From Glycocaulis sp. (GTDB lineage Bacteria; Pseudomonadota; Alphaproteobacteria; Caulobacterales; Maricaulaceae), in the NCBI GenBank assembly GCA_022565665.1, contig JAIUMI010000008.1, positions 55,440 to 119,439 of the forward strand: a DNA stretch of 64,000 nt, written 5' to 3'. The position numbers and the translations under genes were made by a program. This document shows, in pieces, positions 54,511 to 63,822 of the stretch (its first letter is position 1; the number at the start of each line of letters is the position of its first letter). Under the pieces are notes generated by a model. It searched no databases, was not told the origin of the DNA, and worked only from the letters and a program-made list of their open reading frames with translations.

Positions 54511-55515
54511 ATGGCAAGGCTGACGCGCCGTGATGTAACGGGAGGGCTGGCAGCGGGCAGCGCGCTGGCCCTTGGCGGATGTGGGGACGTGCTCTCCCGC
54601 CCGCTCTTCTCCTCCGACACCCATTCCAGCGACTATCCCACGGTCGCCGCGGTGCGCGAGATGGGCCGCCTGCTCGAGGAGCGCTCTGACGGGCGGCTTT
54701 CGGTCCGCATCTATTCCGGCGGCCAGCTCGGCTCTGAACGCGATACGCTGGAACTGACCGTGTTTGGCGGGCTGGACATGAACCGGGTCAATCTCGCCCC
54801 GCTCAACGCCTTCGCGCCGGAAACGGTGGTACTGTCTTTGCCCTTTGTCTTTGAGTCCGAAGGCCATATGCGCCGGGCGATCGATGGCGCGCCGGGCCGG
54901 GCCGTACTTGATGCGTTGGAGCCGCACGGGCTGATCGGGCTTTGCTTTTACGATTCCGGTGCGCGCAGCTTTTACAATACCCGCCGCCCCATCCGCACGC
55001 CGGACGATATGCGCGGGCTGAAGATCCGGGTGCAGAACTCCGATCTTTACGTGTCGCTGGTCGAGGCGCTGGGCGCGAACGCCACGCCGATGGACTTCTC
55101 GGAAGTCTATCAGGGCCTGATGCAGGGCGTGATCGACGGGGCTGAGAATAACTGGCCGTCCTACGAGACCACCCGCCATTTCGAGACCGCCCGCTTCTTC
55201 AGCGTCACAGGCCATGTCATGGCCCCTGAGGTGCTGGTGATGAGCGCGCGGCGCTGGCATGCCCTCTCCGACACTGACAAGGCGCTGGTACGCACCTGCG
55301 CGCGCGACAGCGTGCCCTATATGCGCGCCCTGTGGGATGCCCGGGTGGAAGGCGCGCGCGAGCGCATCATCGCGTCAGGCGTCGAGGTGAATGAGGTCGA
55401 CAATATCGCCGACTTTGCCGAACGCATGGCCCCGGTCTGGGAGCGCTTCATCACCACGCCCGCCCAGCGGCGCATCCTTGAGGACATCCGCAACATGGTG
55501 GCCGGCAATGCTTGA
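54511..55515 (+). CDS. dctP: TRAP transporter substrate-binding protein DctP
   Basis: A 334-residue DctP-family solute-binding protein. The N-terminus LTRRDVTGGLAAGSALALGGC has both a twin-arginine motif and a lipobox, so it is probably a Tat-exported lipoprotein. The conserved ligand region GLKIRVQNSDLYVSLVEALGANATPMDFSEVYQGLM contains the Arg that binds a carboxylate. Related proteins bind uronates and sugar acids, which fits the neighbouring pectin enzymes. AGGAGG lies 5 nt before the ATG, 9 nt after the lyase stop. The dctQ start overlaps its end by 8 nt. Confidence 0.92.
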   Translation: MARLTRRDVTGGLAAGSALALGGCGDVLSRPLFSSDTHSSDYPTVAAVREMGRLLEERSDGRLSVRIYSGGQLGSERDTLELTVFGGLDMNRVNLAPLNAFAPETVVLSLPFVFESEGHMRRAIDGAPGRAVLDALEPHGLIGLCFYDSGARSFYNTRRPIRTPDDMRGLKIRVQNSDLYVSLVEALGANATPMDFSEVYQGLMQGVIDGAENNWPSYETTRHFETARFFSVTGHVMAPEVLVMSARRWHALSDTDKALVRTCARDSVPYMRALWDARVEGARERIIASGVEVNEVDNIADFAERMAPVWERFITTPAQRRILEDIRNMVAGNA

Positions 55516-56011
55516 CCATTTTGCGTTCTTCACCCGGCTGTTCAGCCGCCTGCTGATGTATGTCGGCGCGGCGGGGATCGTCGCGATGACCGCGATCATC
55601 GGCTGGCAGGTCTTTGGCCGGTACGTCCTGAATGCCAGCCCCGCCTGGACCGAACAGGCTGCTCTCGTGCTGATGGTCTGGTTCGTGATGTTCGGTGCAG
55701 CTGCCGGCGTGCATGAAGGCTTCCACATCCGCATCGGCGTCTTCGTGGAGGCTCTGCCGCGCCGTATCCGTACCGTCTGCCGGGCCTTTGCGCTGATGGT
55801 GATTGTGGCGTGCGGAGCTGCGCTCACCGTGTGGGGCACAGAGCTTGTCATCGCGGTGTGGAGCCATGTCATCCCGACGCTGGGGATCCCGCGCGGCATC
55901 GCCTATCTGCCGCTGCCCGTCAGTGGCGCGCTTATCGTGCTGTTCGGCATTGAACGTCTGGCCGAGCTCGCCGCAGGGCGCGAGCGCGGGCGCAGCGAGG
56001 GGGAAGACTGA
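55508..56011 (+). CDS. dctQ: TRAP transporter small permease DctQ
   Basis: A 167-residue membrane protein with four predicted helices, including MYVGAAGIVAMTAIIGWQVFGRYVLNASPAWTEQ, which has the DctQ motif VFGRYV followed by W-T-E. The small subunit pairs with DctM in sodium-driven TRAP transporters. The start at 55508 overlaps dctP by 8 nt, and its stop overlaps the dctM ATG by 1 nt, indicating tight translational coupling. The C-terminus is charged and cytosolic. Confidence 0.92.
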   Translation: MLDHFAFFTRLFSRLLMYVGAAGIVAMTAIIGWQVFGRYVLNASPAWTEQAALVLMVWFVMFGAAAGVHEGFHIRIGVFVEALPRRIRTVCRAFALMVIVACGAALTVWGTELVIAVWSHVIPTLGIPRGIAYLPLPVSGALIVLFGIERLAELAAGRERGRSEGED

Positions 56012-57294
56012 TGGAACTGGCTGTTCTCCTCGGGGTGCTCGTCATCCTGCTGGCGCTGGGTGTGCCGGTGGCGTTCGCGCTGCTGGGCGCGACGCTCGCC
56101 GCCTTCTTCGTGCTGGATATTCCTGCCGTGGTCGCCGTGCAGCGCGTGGCATCAGGGATGAGCGTGTTCTCGCTCATGGCGATACCCTTCTTCATATTCG
56201 CAGGGGAACTGATGCACAGGGCGGGCATAGCGGAGCGACTTGTGCGCATCGCCGAAGCCGCTTTCGGGCGCTCGCGCGGCGGTCTGGGCCAGGTCGATGT
56301 AGGCGCGTCCATGCTGTTTGGCGCCGTTTCCGGCTCGGCGGTCGCCAGCGTCTCCGCGCTCGGCTCCACCCTGATGCCCATGATGAAGAAGAAGGGCTAT
56401 CACACCGATTATGCGGTGAACGTCACCTCGACCTCCGCCGTGGTCGGGCTTCTCATCCCGCCTTCGCACAACATGATCATCTATGCGGCAGCGGCGGGCG
56501 TGGGGGTAAGCGTCGGCGAGCTTTTCATCGCGGGGATCGTGCCGGGGCTTCTGACCGGTGCCTTCCTGATGTTCGTGGCCTGGCTGGTGGCCGTGCGCCG
56601 CAATTATCCGCGTGGGGAGTTTCCCGGCTGGCCGGCCTTCGTGGCGGCCTTTGCTGCGGCCCTGCCCGGCCTGATGACGGCGGTGATCATTGTCGGCGGC
56701 ATTCTCGGCGGGTTCTTTACGGCCACGGAGTCCTCCTCCATCGCGGTCATCTACACGCTGGCGGTGGCGTTTCTGGTCTACCGTTCCCTGAGCTGGACAG
56801 GCTTCGTCGAGGCCACGCTGGCGGCAGCGAAAACCACCGCCATGGTGCTCTTCATCATTGGCGCGGCGTCCGGCTTTGGCTGGGTACTGGCCATCCTTGA
56901 GACGCCGACCCAGCTGGCGGACGCCATCCTCGCGCTGACAGACAACCCCATCTTCATCCTGCTAATCATCAACCTCATCCTGCTGATGCTCGGCACCTTC
57001 ATGGACATGTCGCCGCTGATCGTGATCACCACGCCCATCTTCCTGCCCATCGCGGTGGGACTGGGCATCGATCCGGTCCATTTCGGGGTGATCATGATGC
57101 TCAATCTGGGGATCGGCCTCGTCACCCCGCCCGTGGGCTCGGTGCTGTTCGTCGGTGCGGCCGTGGGCGGCATGCGCATGGAAGAGACCATAAAGACGAT
57201 CTGGCCCTTCTACGGCGCGCTGGTGGCCGCCCTGATGGCGATCACCTACCTGCCCTTCCTGTCCATGGGACTTGTCGACCTGATGCGAGGCTAG
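56011..57294 (+). CDS. dctM: TRAP transporter large permease DctM
   Basis: A 427-residue transport subunit with about twelve helices. Motifs typical of DctM include [44 protein letters not shown] and the C-terminal half signature [25 protein letters not shown]. It moves substrate with sodium after delivery by DctP. It ends the pectate lyase-dctPQM operon and overlaps the convergent mgsA gene by 4 nt. The likely cargo is galacturonate or unsaturated oligogalacturonate, inferred from context. Confidence 0.94.
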   Translation: MELAVLLGVLVILLALGVPVAFALLGATLAAFFVLDIPAVVAVQRVASGMSVFSLMAIPFFIFAGELMHRAGIAERLVRIAEAAFGRSRGGLGQVDVGASMLFGAVSGSAVASVSALGSTLMPMMKKKGYHTDYAVNVTSTSAVVGLLIPPSHNMIIYAAAAGVGVSVGELFIAGIVPGLLTGAFLMFVAWLVAVRRNYPRGEFPGWPAFVAAFAAALPGLMTAVIIVGGILGGFFTATESSSIAVIYTLAVAFLVYRSLSWTGFVEATLAAAKTTAMVLFIIGAASGFGWVLAILETPTQLADAILALTDNPIFILLIINLILLMLGTFMDMSPLIVITTPIFLPIAVGLGIDPVHFGVIMMLNLGIGLVTPPVGSVLFVGAAVGGMRMEETIKTIWPFYGALVAALMAITYLPFLSMGLVDLMRG

Positions 57295-57653
57295 CGGAGT
57301 ATAATCGCCTCCGCGCTCGCCCGGTTCAGGGCCAGGGGAATATCATAGAGCACCGCAAGGCGCGTCAGCGCCTTCACGTCAACATCGTGGGGCTGCGGGC
57401 TCATCGGATCGGTGAAGAAGATGAGGCCATCAAGCCGGCCTTCCGCGATCATGGCCCCCAGCTGCTGGTCACCGCCCAGCGGACCGCTTTTCAGCGCGGT
57501 GACCTGAAGCCCCGGATAAGCCTCCATCAGCCGCCTGCCGGTGGTGCCGGTAGCGTAAAGCGTGAGCTGTGACAAAGCCTGAACATGCTCTCCCACCCAC
57601 TCCAGCAGGATCGGCTTGCAGGCATCATGGGCGACAAGGCCAAGCGTCTTCAT
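57291..57653 (-). CDS. mgsA: Methylglyoxal synthase
   Basis: A 120-residue methylglyoxal synthase converting dihydroxyacetone phosphate to methylglyoxal. The start [16 protein letters not shown], the phosphate loop [41 protein letters not shown] with the catalytic Asp region, and the [13 protein letters not shown] motif are all present. The family provides a bypass when triose phosphates build up and phosphate is short. It is in the uronate locus, just behind the TonB receptor terminator, and overlaps dctM antisense by 4 nt. The link to uronate use is by location only. Confidence 0.93.
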   Translation of the reverse strand: MKTLGLVAHDACKPILLEWVGEHVQALSQLTLYATGTTGRRLMEAYPGLQVTALKSGPLGGDQQLGAMIAEGRLDGLIFFTDPMSPQPHDVDVKALTRLAVLYDIPLALNRASAEAIILR

Positions 57654-57676
57654 GCGTATTCCCCAAAAAAAGAAAA

Positions 57677-57702
57677 CCCCGGACCAGCAAGCCGGTCCGG
57701 GG
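57677..57702 (-). terminator. Intrinsic terminator after the TonB-dependent receptor gene
   Basis: Arms CCCCGGACC and GGTCCGGGG pair perfectly around an 8-nt loop. On the reverse strand the stem is followed by TTTTCTTTTTTT, giving a strong terminator 24 nt after the receptor stop and before mgsA. Confidence 0.92.
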
Positions 57703-57725
57703 CAAGAAGCTACTATCGGGAGAGA

Positions 57726-60473
57726 TCAGTAGCGATAGCGGATACCGAACAGATATTCGCGGCCGGTATGGTGATAGACGCTCACCCGGTTGGAGCTGTC
57801 TGCATACTGGTCGTTGAACTCGTCGGTCAGGTTGATGCCGTCGAAGGTCAACGTGATGTTGTCGGTCAGCTGATAGCGCACCGCCGCATCCACGTTGAAC
57901 GTGCTGTTCTTGCCTTCCTCGTCATTGCCGTTCCGGCCCGGGAAGTTGGTCAGGTACGGATCACGGGCATTGACCGAAACGCGCGCGCTCAGGCGGTCAT
58001 CGTCATAGTAGAGCGTCGCGTTGTAGGAATTGCGCGACAGGCCGGTCAGCTGGTTGGTGCCAGCCGCTCCGTAATTCACCTCGGAGTCCACCCAGGTGTA
58101 GTTCAGCACCGCGCCAAAGCGGTCAAACGGACCCGGCAGGAAGGTGAACGGGCGCACCCACTGTACCTCGAACCCGCGCAGGTCACCGCCCTCACCATTC
58201 ACGTTGCGGGTAACATCCATGAGCGGATCCAGACCACCTGCAAGATCACCTGCAAGTGGAGAACCGGCCGCCACAGCCGAGGCCGGAAGACCGGTCTGGC
58301 TGAACGGAATGGTCTCGGTCGCCCGCGCCACGAAGGAATCGATATCCTTGTAGAACAGAGCCACCGCGAACATGGACTCGTCCTCGAAATACCATTCCGC
58401 GCTCAGGTCGTAATTATTGGCCCGGAACGGATCGAGGAACGGATTGCCGTAGCTGACGGTATAGGCTGTGCCCGAAACGTTGCCGCCCGGCGTCAGGGCA
58501 CCCAGTGACGGGCGCGACATGACCTGTGCGGCGCCGAAGCGCAGAACCATATTGCTGGTCGGTTCGATGGCAAGGTTGAAGCTCGGCAGCGTGTCCGTGT
58601 ACTCGTTGTCCACCGTCACCTGCACGCCGGAAATGATGCCCGTGGAGCTGGTTTCGGTACGCACCACGCGCACACCCAGATCGCCGCGCACCGGCATACC
58701 GCCAAGATCACCTCGGAAGTCGACCTGGCCGAAGCCGCCGAGATTTTCTTCCTGCACATTGCGGATATTGCCGTTCTGCGGGGTGAGCGGCAGAGAGTAG
58801 AGATTGACCATACCGGCCACGACCGGGATGTTCGGGATGGCCCAGCTGGTCACATTGCCTGCCGGCATGCCCAGCCCGCTGCCAAAGCCGGTCACCTGTG
58901 TGGCCATGGCCGCCGTCACGGGCACCCATTCGGCTGCGCTCAGAAGGCGGTCGCGCCGGCCCTCCCAGGTATCGAACTCATAGCGCTTGAAATTGATGCC
59001 GCCGCGCAGGGTGATGTTGTCGCTGAGATCGAACTCGGCGTTGAACTGCGCGGTCTCATAGGTGTTGTTCACATAGTTCGGGCGGTCCCGATACTCGGTG
59101 AACACGTAATTTGTCGGGTCGTTGACATCAAAACCCCAATTGATCAGCGGGGTCCGGCTATTGCCCCGGTAGTCATAGGAGAAGCCGTCGGAGTCGAAAT
59201 TGGTAAACAGGATGGTCGACTGGACCGGATTGTCGAATTCCGACTTGGAATGACCGATCATGCCATCCACCCGGAACCGGTCGGTGAACTCGTGGGTCAG
59301 CGACAGGGTGAACTGGGTGAAGGTCGTGGTCAGCTCGTCATAACGGTGCTCGGCATAGACATCGTTATTGTCGAACACGCCGTAGATGAGGTTGTTATTC
59401 CCGTCGATGGCGTAGTCGCGCACAATCATGGCCGGCTTGCCAACCAGCTCTGGTACGGCACTGCCGCCGCGCGAGAAGGCGAAGTTCTCAAGGAATTGCT
59501 CTGAACGGGTCGCATCGAAGCGCGAATAGAGCGCGTCAAAGCTGATCTCGGTCACCGCGCTCGGGCGCAGTTGCAGCGAGCCGGTCAGGCCCAGCCGCTC
59601 CTGATCGTGCACCAGCCGGCCATAGCGCGGAATGCGCGGGTGGAAGGCATTGTTCACGGCGGCGAGTTCCGCAGCGCTGCTGCACGCGGTGCAGGCGGCG
59701 AAATTGTTCGCGTTCTGCCAGCGCACGGTGGAGTGACCTTCCTCCAGCTGCGAACGGTTGGAATAGGCCACCGAGAACAGCCAGCCGAACGTGCCATCGC
59801 TGTTCTGGTCAGCAATCAGGCCGGTCAGGCGCGGATTGAACTCTTCGGAGAGATCGTTGTAGCCGATCTGCGCCCCGCCGGCGAAGGTGAAGCCGTTATA
59901 GTCGAACGGACGGGCTACGCGCAGATCAACCGTGGCACCGAGCGAGCCCTCATCCACCGACGCGGATTGCGTCTTGCGGATCACCACCGACTGGAACAGC
60001 TCCGAGGCGAAGGTGTTGAAGTCGAACGAGCGCGAGCGGTTGCCTCCACCAGAGGAGTCCGTGCCGCCGGTCACGCTCAGAGCTTCCATGCCATTGATGC
60101 GTACGCGCGAGAAATCGGGGCTAAGGCCGCGCACCGTGATCTGCCGACCCTCACCGGCATCGCGGTCAATGGCAACACCCGGCAGGCGCTGGAGCGCTTC
60201 GGCCAGGTTGAGATCAGGGAAGGCCGCGATATCGTCTGCGACGATCGCGTCGACAACGCCCGTCTCCTCACGCTTCAGCGCCGCAGCGGCCTGAAGCCCG
60301 GCGCGGAAGCCGGTTACGGTGATGACTTCGGTAGGTTCCTGGGCGGCCGGAGCGGGCTGCGCCGCCTCATTGGCCATTGCCGCCGGAGCCGATGCCAGCG
60401 CGGCGGCCAGTCCCAGAACGGATGCGCCAGCCAGGAGCCGGTGCACGCGCACACTTCTGCTGTAGGTAGACAT
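57726..60473 (-). CDS. TonB-dependent receptor, Caulobacter type
   Basis: A 915-residue outer-membrane receptor. The signal peptide ends around ALASAPAAMA (residue 34). The plug domain (about 55-175) contains ALKREETGVVDAIVADDI, LAEALQRLPGVAIDRDAGEGRQITVRGLSP and INGMEA. A 22-stranded barrel follows, ending LFGIRYRY with the C-terminal aromatic signal. The TonB box is near EPTEVITVTGF. The subtype is common in Caulobacter-like bacteria for plant oligosaccharides. Location between the kdu genes and mgsA suggests oligogalacturonate uptake. Two LacI-like boxes lie upstream, and a strong terminator downstream. Confidence 0.93.
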   Translation of the reverse strand: MSTYSRSVRVHRLLAGASVLGLAAALASAPAAMANEAAQPAPAAQEPTEVITVTGFRAGLQAAAALKREETGVVDAIVADDIAAFPDLNLAEALQRLPGVAIDRDAGEGRQITVRGLSPDFSRVRINGMEALSVTGGTDSSGGGNRSRSFDFNTFASELFQSVVIRKTQSASVDEGSLGATVDLRVARPFDYNGFTFAGGAQIGYNDLSEEFNPRLTGLIADQNSDGTFGWLFSVAYSNRSQLEEGHSTVRWQNANNFAACTACSSAAELAAVNNAFHPRIPRYGRLVHDQERLGLTGSLQLRPSAVTEISFDALYSRFDATRSEQFLENFAFSRGGSAVPELVGKPAMIVRDYAIDGNNNLIYGVFDNNDVYAEHRYDELTTTFTQFTLSLTHEFTDRFRVDGMIGHSKSEFDNPVQSTILFTNFDSDGFSYDYRGNSRTPLINWGFDVNDPTNYVFTEYRDRPNYVNNTYETAQFNAEFDLSDNITLRGGINFKRYEFDTWEGRRDRLLSAAEWVPVTAAMATQVTGFGSGLGMPAGNVTSWAIPNIPVVAGMVNLYSLPLTPQNGNIRNVQEENLGGFGQVDFRGDLGGMPVRGDLGVRVVRTETSSTGIISGVQVTVDNEYTDTLPSFNLAIEPTSNMVLRFGAAQVMSRPSLGALTPGGNVSGTAYTVSYGNPFLDPFRANNYDLSAEWYFEDESMFAVALFYKDIDSFVARATETIPFSQTGLPASAVAAGSPLAGDLAGGLDPLMDVTRNVNGEGGDLRGFEVQWVRPFTFLPGPFDRFGAVLNYTWVDSEVNYGAAGTNQLTGLSRNSYNATLYYDDDRLSARVSVNARDPYLTNFPGRNGNDEEGKNSTFNVDAAVRYQLTDNITLTFDGINLTDEFNDQYADSSNRVSVYHHTGREYLFGIRYRY

Positions 60474-60554
60474 TCGTTTCCTCCCCTGAGAGGCGGCTGT
60501 TTTTCAGCCTGCCTTACTTCGATTCCAAACCCTGAGACGGGTTCCAGACCATCT

Positions 60555-60571
60555 ATGACACCGGTAGCAAT
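60555..60571. promoter_or_regulatory. LacI-type operator candidate, receptor-proximal
   Basis: ATGACACCGGTAGCAAT, identical over 17 bases to the box at 60651. It lies 82 bp before the receptor ATG (reverse strand). Confidence 0.75.
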
Positions 60572-60650
60572 TTTAGCCCCGAAAATGGCGGCATTGCCCC
60601 CTTGCCCGATCCGGACTCACCTTCGTCGGTCCAGTGTCATACTGACTAGA

Positions 60651-60667
60651 AATGACACCGGTAGCAA
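60651..60667. promoter_or_regulatory. LacI-type operator candidate, receptor-distal
   Basis: ATGACACCGGTAGCAAT, preceded by A and followed by AA. It is 97 bp (core to core) from its twin and 178 bp before the receptor ATG. The start of the kduD coding end is only 45 bp away. Confidence 0.75.
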
Positions 60668-60711
60668 TAACAATCCGTGAAAACCGGCAATGTGTTGAAT
60701 TTCTGTCACAA

Positions 60712-61470
60712 TCAGCGTGCCAGCCAGCCGCCATCCACTGCCAGAACGGTGCCGTGGACATAGTCCGCAGCTGGTGAAGACAGGAACACGGCGGCCCCGC
60801 CAAGGTCGCCCGGATCACCCCAACGCCCTGCCGGAATACGGGCGAGAATCTCCCGGTTCCTGGTCTCGTCCGCGCGCAGGGCGTCGGTATTGTTGGTGGC
60901 GAAATAGCCGGGCGCTATGGCGTTCACATTGATGCCCTTCCCGGCCCATTCGTTGGCCAGCAATTTCGTCAGCCCTGCCACCCCGCTCTTCGACGAGGTG
61001 TAGGAGGCCACGCGTATCCCGCCCTGGAAGGAGAGCATGGAGGCGATATTGATGATCTTGCCGCCCTTGCCCTTGTCCACCATGTGCCGGGCCACGGCCT
61101 GTGAGAGGAAGAAGAGCGATTTCAGGTTGACGTTCATCACCTGATCCCAGTCGTCCTCGGTGAAATCCAGCGCATCATTGCGCCGTATGATGCCGGCATT
61201 GTTGACGAGGATATCCACCCCGCCGAGCGCGGCGACGGCCTCATCGACCACGCGGCCCACCACGGAACTGTCACCCAGATCGGCCGTGATCTCGACGAAG
61301 CGCCGCCCGGCCGCCTCGACCAATTTGCCGGTGTCGGCCGCGCTGGAACGGCCCACGGCGGCAATATCCGCGCCGGCTTCGGCCAGCGCCACGGCAATCG
61401 CCTGGCCCAGCCCCGTATTGGCACCGGTCACGAGGGCGGTCTTGCCCGCAAGGGAAAAGGAAACGGCCAT
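60712..61470 (-). CDS. kduD: 2-deoxy-D-gluconate 3-dehydrogenase / KduD
   Basis: A 252-residue SDR matching KduD, which reduces 2,5-diketo-3-deoxygluconate to 2-keto-3-deoxygluconate. Motifs: TGANTGLGQAIA near the start, DILVNNAGII, the catalytic YTSSKSGVAGLTKLLANEWA and the C-terminal VHGTVLAVDGGWLAR. It follows kduI by 9 nt, and no gene lies between it and the receptor gene apart from 238 bp holding two LacI-like boxes. The two steps of the isomerase and dehydrogenase are encoded together. Confidence 0.93.
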   Translation of the reverse strand: MAVSFSLAGKTALVTGANTGLGQAIAVALAEAGADIAAVGRSSAADTGKLVEAAGRRFVEITADLGDSSVVGRVVDEAVAALGGVDILVNNAGIIRRNDALDFTEDDWDQVMNVNLKSLFFLSQAVARHMVDKGKGGKIINIASMLSFQGGIRVASYTSSKSGVAGLTKLLANEWAGKGINVNAIAPGYFATNNTDALRADETRNREILARIPAGRWGDPGDLGGAAVFLSSPAADYVHGTVLAVDGGWLAR

Positions 61471-61479
61471 GGGATGGTC

Positions 61480-62328
61480 CTATTTGAGCTGGCAGATATC
61501 GAGGACGTTCATGTCGGTATAGTCGAGATTCTCGCCCGCCATCGCCCAGATGAAGATGTAGTTGGACACGCCCGACCCCATATGGATCGACCAGGGCGGC
61601 GAGATCACCGCTTCCTTGTCCGACACGACGATATGGCGGGCATTGTCGGCCTCACCCATGAAGTGGAAGACGCGGCCCTTTTCGCCGAGACCGAAATAGA
61701 AATAGATCTCCGAGCGGCGGTCATGCAGGTGCGGCGGCATGGTGTTCCACACGCTGCCGGGCTTCAGGATGGTCATGCCCATCAGCAGCTGGGCGGACTG
61801 GCAAACGCCCGGCACCACGAACTGGTAGATCGTGCGCTGATTGCTTTCCTCCATCGTGCCGCGCTCCAGAGGGGTGGCATCGGCGATGGAGATTCTCTTC
61901 ACCTTATAGGCCGCATGCGCCGGGCAGGAGACGAGGTAGAACTGCGCCGGCCTGTCCTTCGAGGCGGTTTCAAACACCACTTCCTTGCAGCCCATGGGCA
62001 GGTAGAGCGCGTCCTTCTCGGCCAGCTCATGGCGCGTACCATCAACAGTGATCGCGCCCGGACCCTCACCGACATTCACCGCCGCCATCTCGCGGCGTTC
62101 CAGGAAGGGATGGCCCTTGGCCGATTCCGGTTCGGTCTGTTCGGGCAGGGCCAGCGGCTTGCCGTCCGGCGCCGCACCGCCGATCACAAAGCGCTCATTG
62201 TGCGAATAGACCAGCGTGATCTTGCCGGGCACGAAAATGCCATCGACCAGATAGCGGTCACGCAGATCATCATTGGAGACACCGTCCATCATGTCCGGGT
62301 GGGTGGCTTGCAGGGTCTTCTTGAACAT
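61480..62328 (-). CDS. kduI: 4-deoxy-L-threo-5-hexosulose-uronate ketol-isomerase
   Basis: A 282-residue KduI, the isomerase that converts 5-keto-4-deoxyuronate, from unsaturated galacturonate, to 2,5-diketo-3-deoxygluconate. The cupin-like barrel has metal-binding histidines in [15 protein letters not shown], and [22 protein letters not shown] is a family signature. Full length. It is encoded between uxaC (39 nt upstream) and kduD (9 nt downstream) on the same strand, forming a uxaC-kduI-kduD operon. Confidence 0.95.
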   Translation of the reverse strand: MFKKTLQATHPDMMDGVSNDDLRDRYLVDGIFVPGKITLVYSHNERFVIGGAAPDGKPLALPEQTEPESAKGHPFLERREMAAVNVGEGPGAITVDGTRHELAEKDALYLPMGCKEVVFETASKDRPAQFYLVSCPAHAAYKVKRISIADATPLERGTMEESNQRTIYQFVVPGVCQSAQLLMGMTILKPGSVWNTMPPHLHDRRSEIYFYFGLGEKGRVFHFMGEADNARHIVVSDKEAVISPPWSIHMGSGVSNYIFIWAMAGENLDYTDMNVLDICQLK

Positions 62329-62367
62329 GGGGAGTCCTTCCGGGTGTCAGCAGTTATGAAACAGGGG

Positions 62368-63822
62368 TCAGGCGCGCTGGCGCGCCGGGTCAGCGACCAG
62401 CGGCGCATCCAGCTTGTAGGCACGCCTGGCGAGTGAGTAGGCAAGCTCGACCGCGAGCTCTGCGGCCTCGTCCATCTCCATGCGGTGCTCGGCCACCAGC
62501 CGGGCGAGGAACGCACTGTCCACACGCCGCGCCACGTCATGGCGGGCGGGGATGGAGAGGAAGGCGCGGGTGTCGTCGTTAAAGCCGACCGTGTTGTAGA
62601 AGCCGGCCGTCTCCGTGGTCTGTTCGCGGAAGCGACGCATGCCTTCCGCGCTGTCGTGGAACCACCAGGCAGGGCCCAGCTTCAGCGCAGGATAATGGCC
62701 CGCCAGCGGGGCCAGCTCGCGCGCATACGCACTCTCATCCAGCGTGAAGGCGATGATGGAGAGCGCAGGATCATTGCCGAACCGGTTCAGCAGCGGTTTC
62801 AGCGCGTGCACATAGTCAGTGCGGGTGGGGATATCGGCGCCCTTATCGCGGCCATGGCTGTCAAACAGCAGGCGGTTGTGGTTGCGGTAGGAGCCCGGAT
62901 GTATCTGCAGGACCAGACCGTCCTCAAGGCTCATCCTGGCCATCTCGGTCAACATCTGGGCGCGAAAGAGCTCATTGTCTTCGGCCGAGGATTTGCCCTT
63001 CGCCACGCGCTGGAACAGAGCCTCCGCCTCCGCATCAGACAGGTCTGCCGTCAGCGCTGAGGGGTGGCCATGATCGCTGGAGGTGGCCCCTGCCGCGATG
63101 AAGTCGGCCCGGCGTAGGCGATGGGCTTCCAGATAGCCTTTCCACGAATAGACATCACAATTGGTGATGTCGCCGAAGGCTTCGAGCGCACCTTCAAATG
63201 CCTCGTGATCGGCATCGATGACCGGATCGGGCCGATACGCGGTTATCACGCGCCCGCCCCATCCCGAACGCGCGATGATATGGTGATGATCCAGCGTGTC
63301 GGTGGGCCCTTCAGTGGTCGCAAGCACCTCGACATTGAACCGGTCAAAGAGAGCGCGGGGACGGAAGGCATCGGTCTTCAGCGCGGCATCGATCACGTCG
63401 TAATAATGGTCCGCCGTCTGTGCGCTGAGGCGCACATCCAGCCCGAACACCTCCACGAACACATGGTTCAGCCACATCGCCGAGGGCGTGCCGCGGAAGA
63501 GGTGGATATGGCTGGCAATAGTGCGCCAAGCCTCACGCGGATCGGTGTCGGGCTCGCCTTTGCGCGACGGTACGCCAAGCGCTTCGAGCGATATGCCCTG
63601 ACTGTAGAGCATGCGGTAGAGATAATGATCCGGCGCCAGCAACAGTTCGGTGGGATTGCCGAAGGGCTGGTTTTCGGAAAACCAGCTGGGGTCGGTATGG
63701 CCATGCGGGCTAATGATCGGCAGATCGCGGACAAGGCCGTACAGCTCACGCGCAATGGCGCGGGTTCCGGGCTCCGCCGGAAACAGCCTGTCTTCGTTCA
63801 ACCGCAGGGGCGCGCTGGCCAT
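62368..63822 (-). CDS. uxaC: Glucuronate/galacturonate isomerase
   Basis: A 484-residue uronate isomerase converting D-galacturonate to D-tagaturonate and D-glucuronate to D-fructuronate. The metal-site motif PHGHTDPSWF (about 39-48), the ATTEGPTDTLDHH region and the C-terminal RHDVARRVDSAFLARLV motif are typical of the amidohydrolase-like family. GGAGGAG lies 6 nt before the ATG. It is the first gene of the uxaC-kduI-kduD operon. The next enzymes (uxaB, uxaA, kdgK) are not in this window and may lie beyond the right edge. Confidence 0.95.
   Translation of the reverse strand: MASAPLRLNEDRLFPAEPGTRAIARELYGLVRDLPIISPHGHTDPSWFSENQPFGNPTELLLAPDHYLYRMLYSQGISLEALGVPSRKGEPDTDPREAWRTIASHIHLFRGTPSAMWLNHVFVEVFGLDVRLSAQTADHYYDVIDAALKTDAFRPRALFDRFNVEVLATTEGPTDTLDHHHIIARSGWGGRVITAYRPDPVIDADHEAFEGALEAFGDITNCDVYSWKGYLEAHRLRRADFIAAGATSSDHGHPSALTADLSDAEAEALFQRVAKGKSSAEDNELFRAQMLTEMARMSLEDGLVLQIHPGSYRNHNRLLFDSHGRDKGADIPTRTDYVHALKPLLNRFGNDPALSIIAFTLDESAYARELAPLAGHYPALKLGPAWWFHDSAEGMRRFREQTTETAGFYNTVGFNDDTRAFLSIPARHDVARRVDSAFLARLVAEHRMEMDEAAELAVELAYSLARRAYKLDAPLVADPARQRA

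Noticed and set aside
52792-55260. Long reverse frame across the pectate lyase and dctP genes
   Set aside because: The forward genes have signal peptides, domains and ribosome sites; the reverse translation has none.
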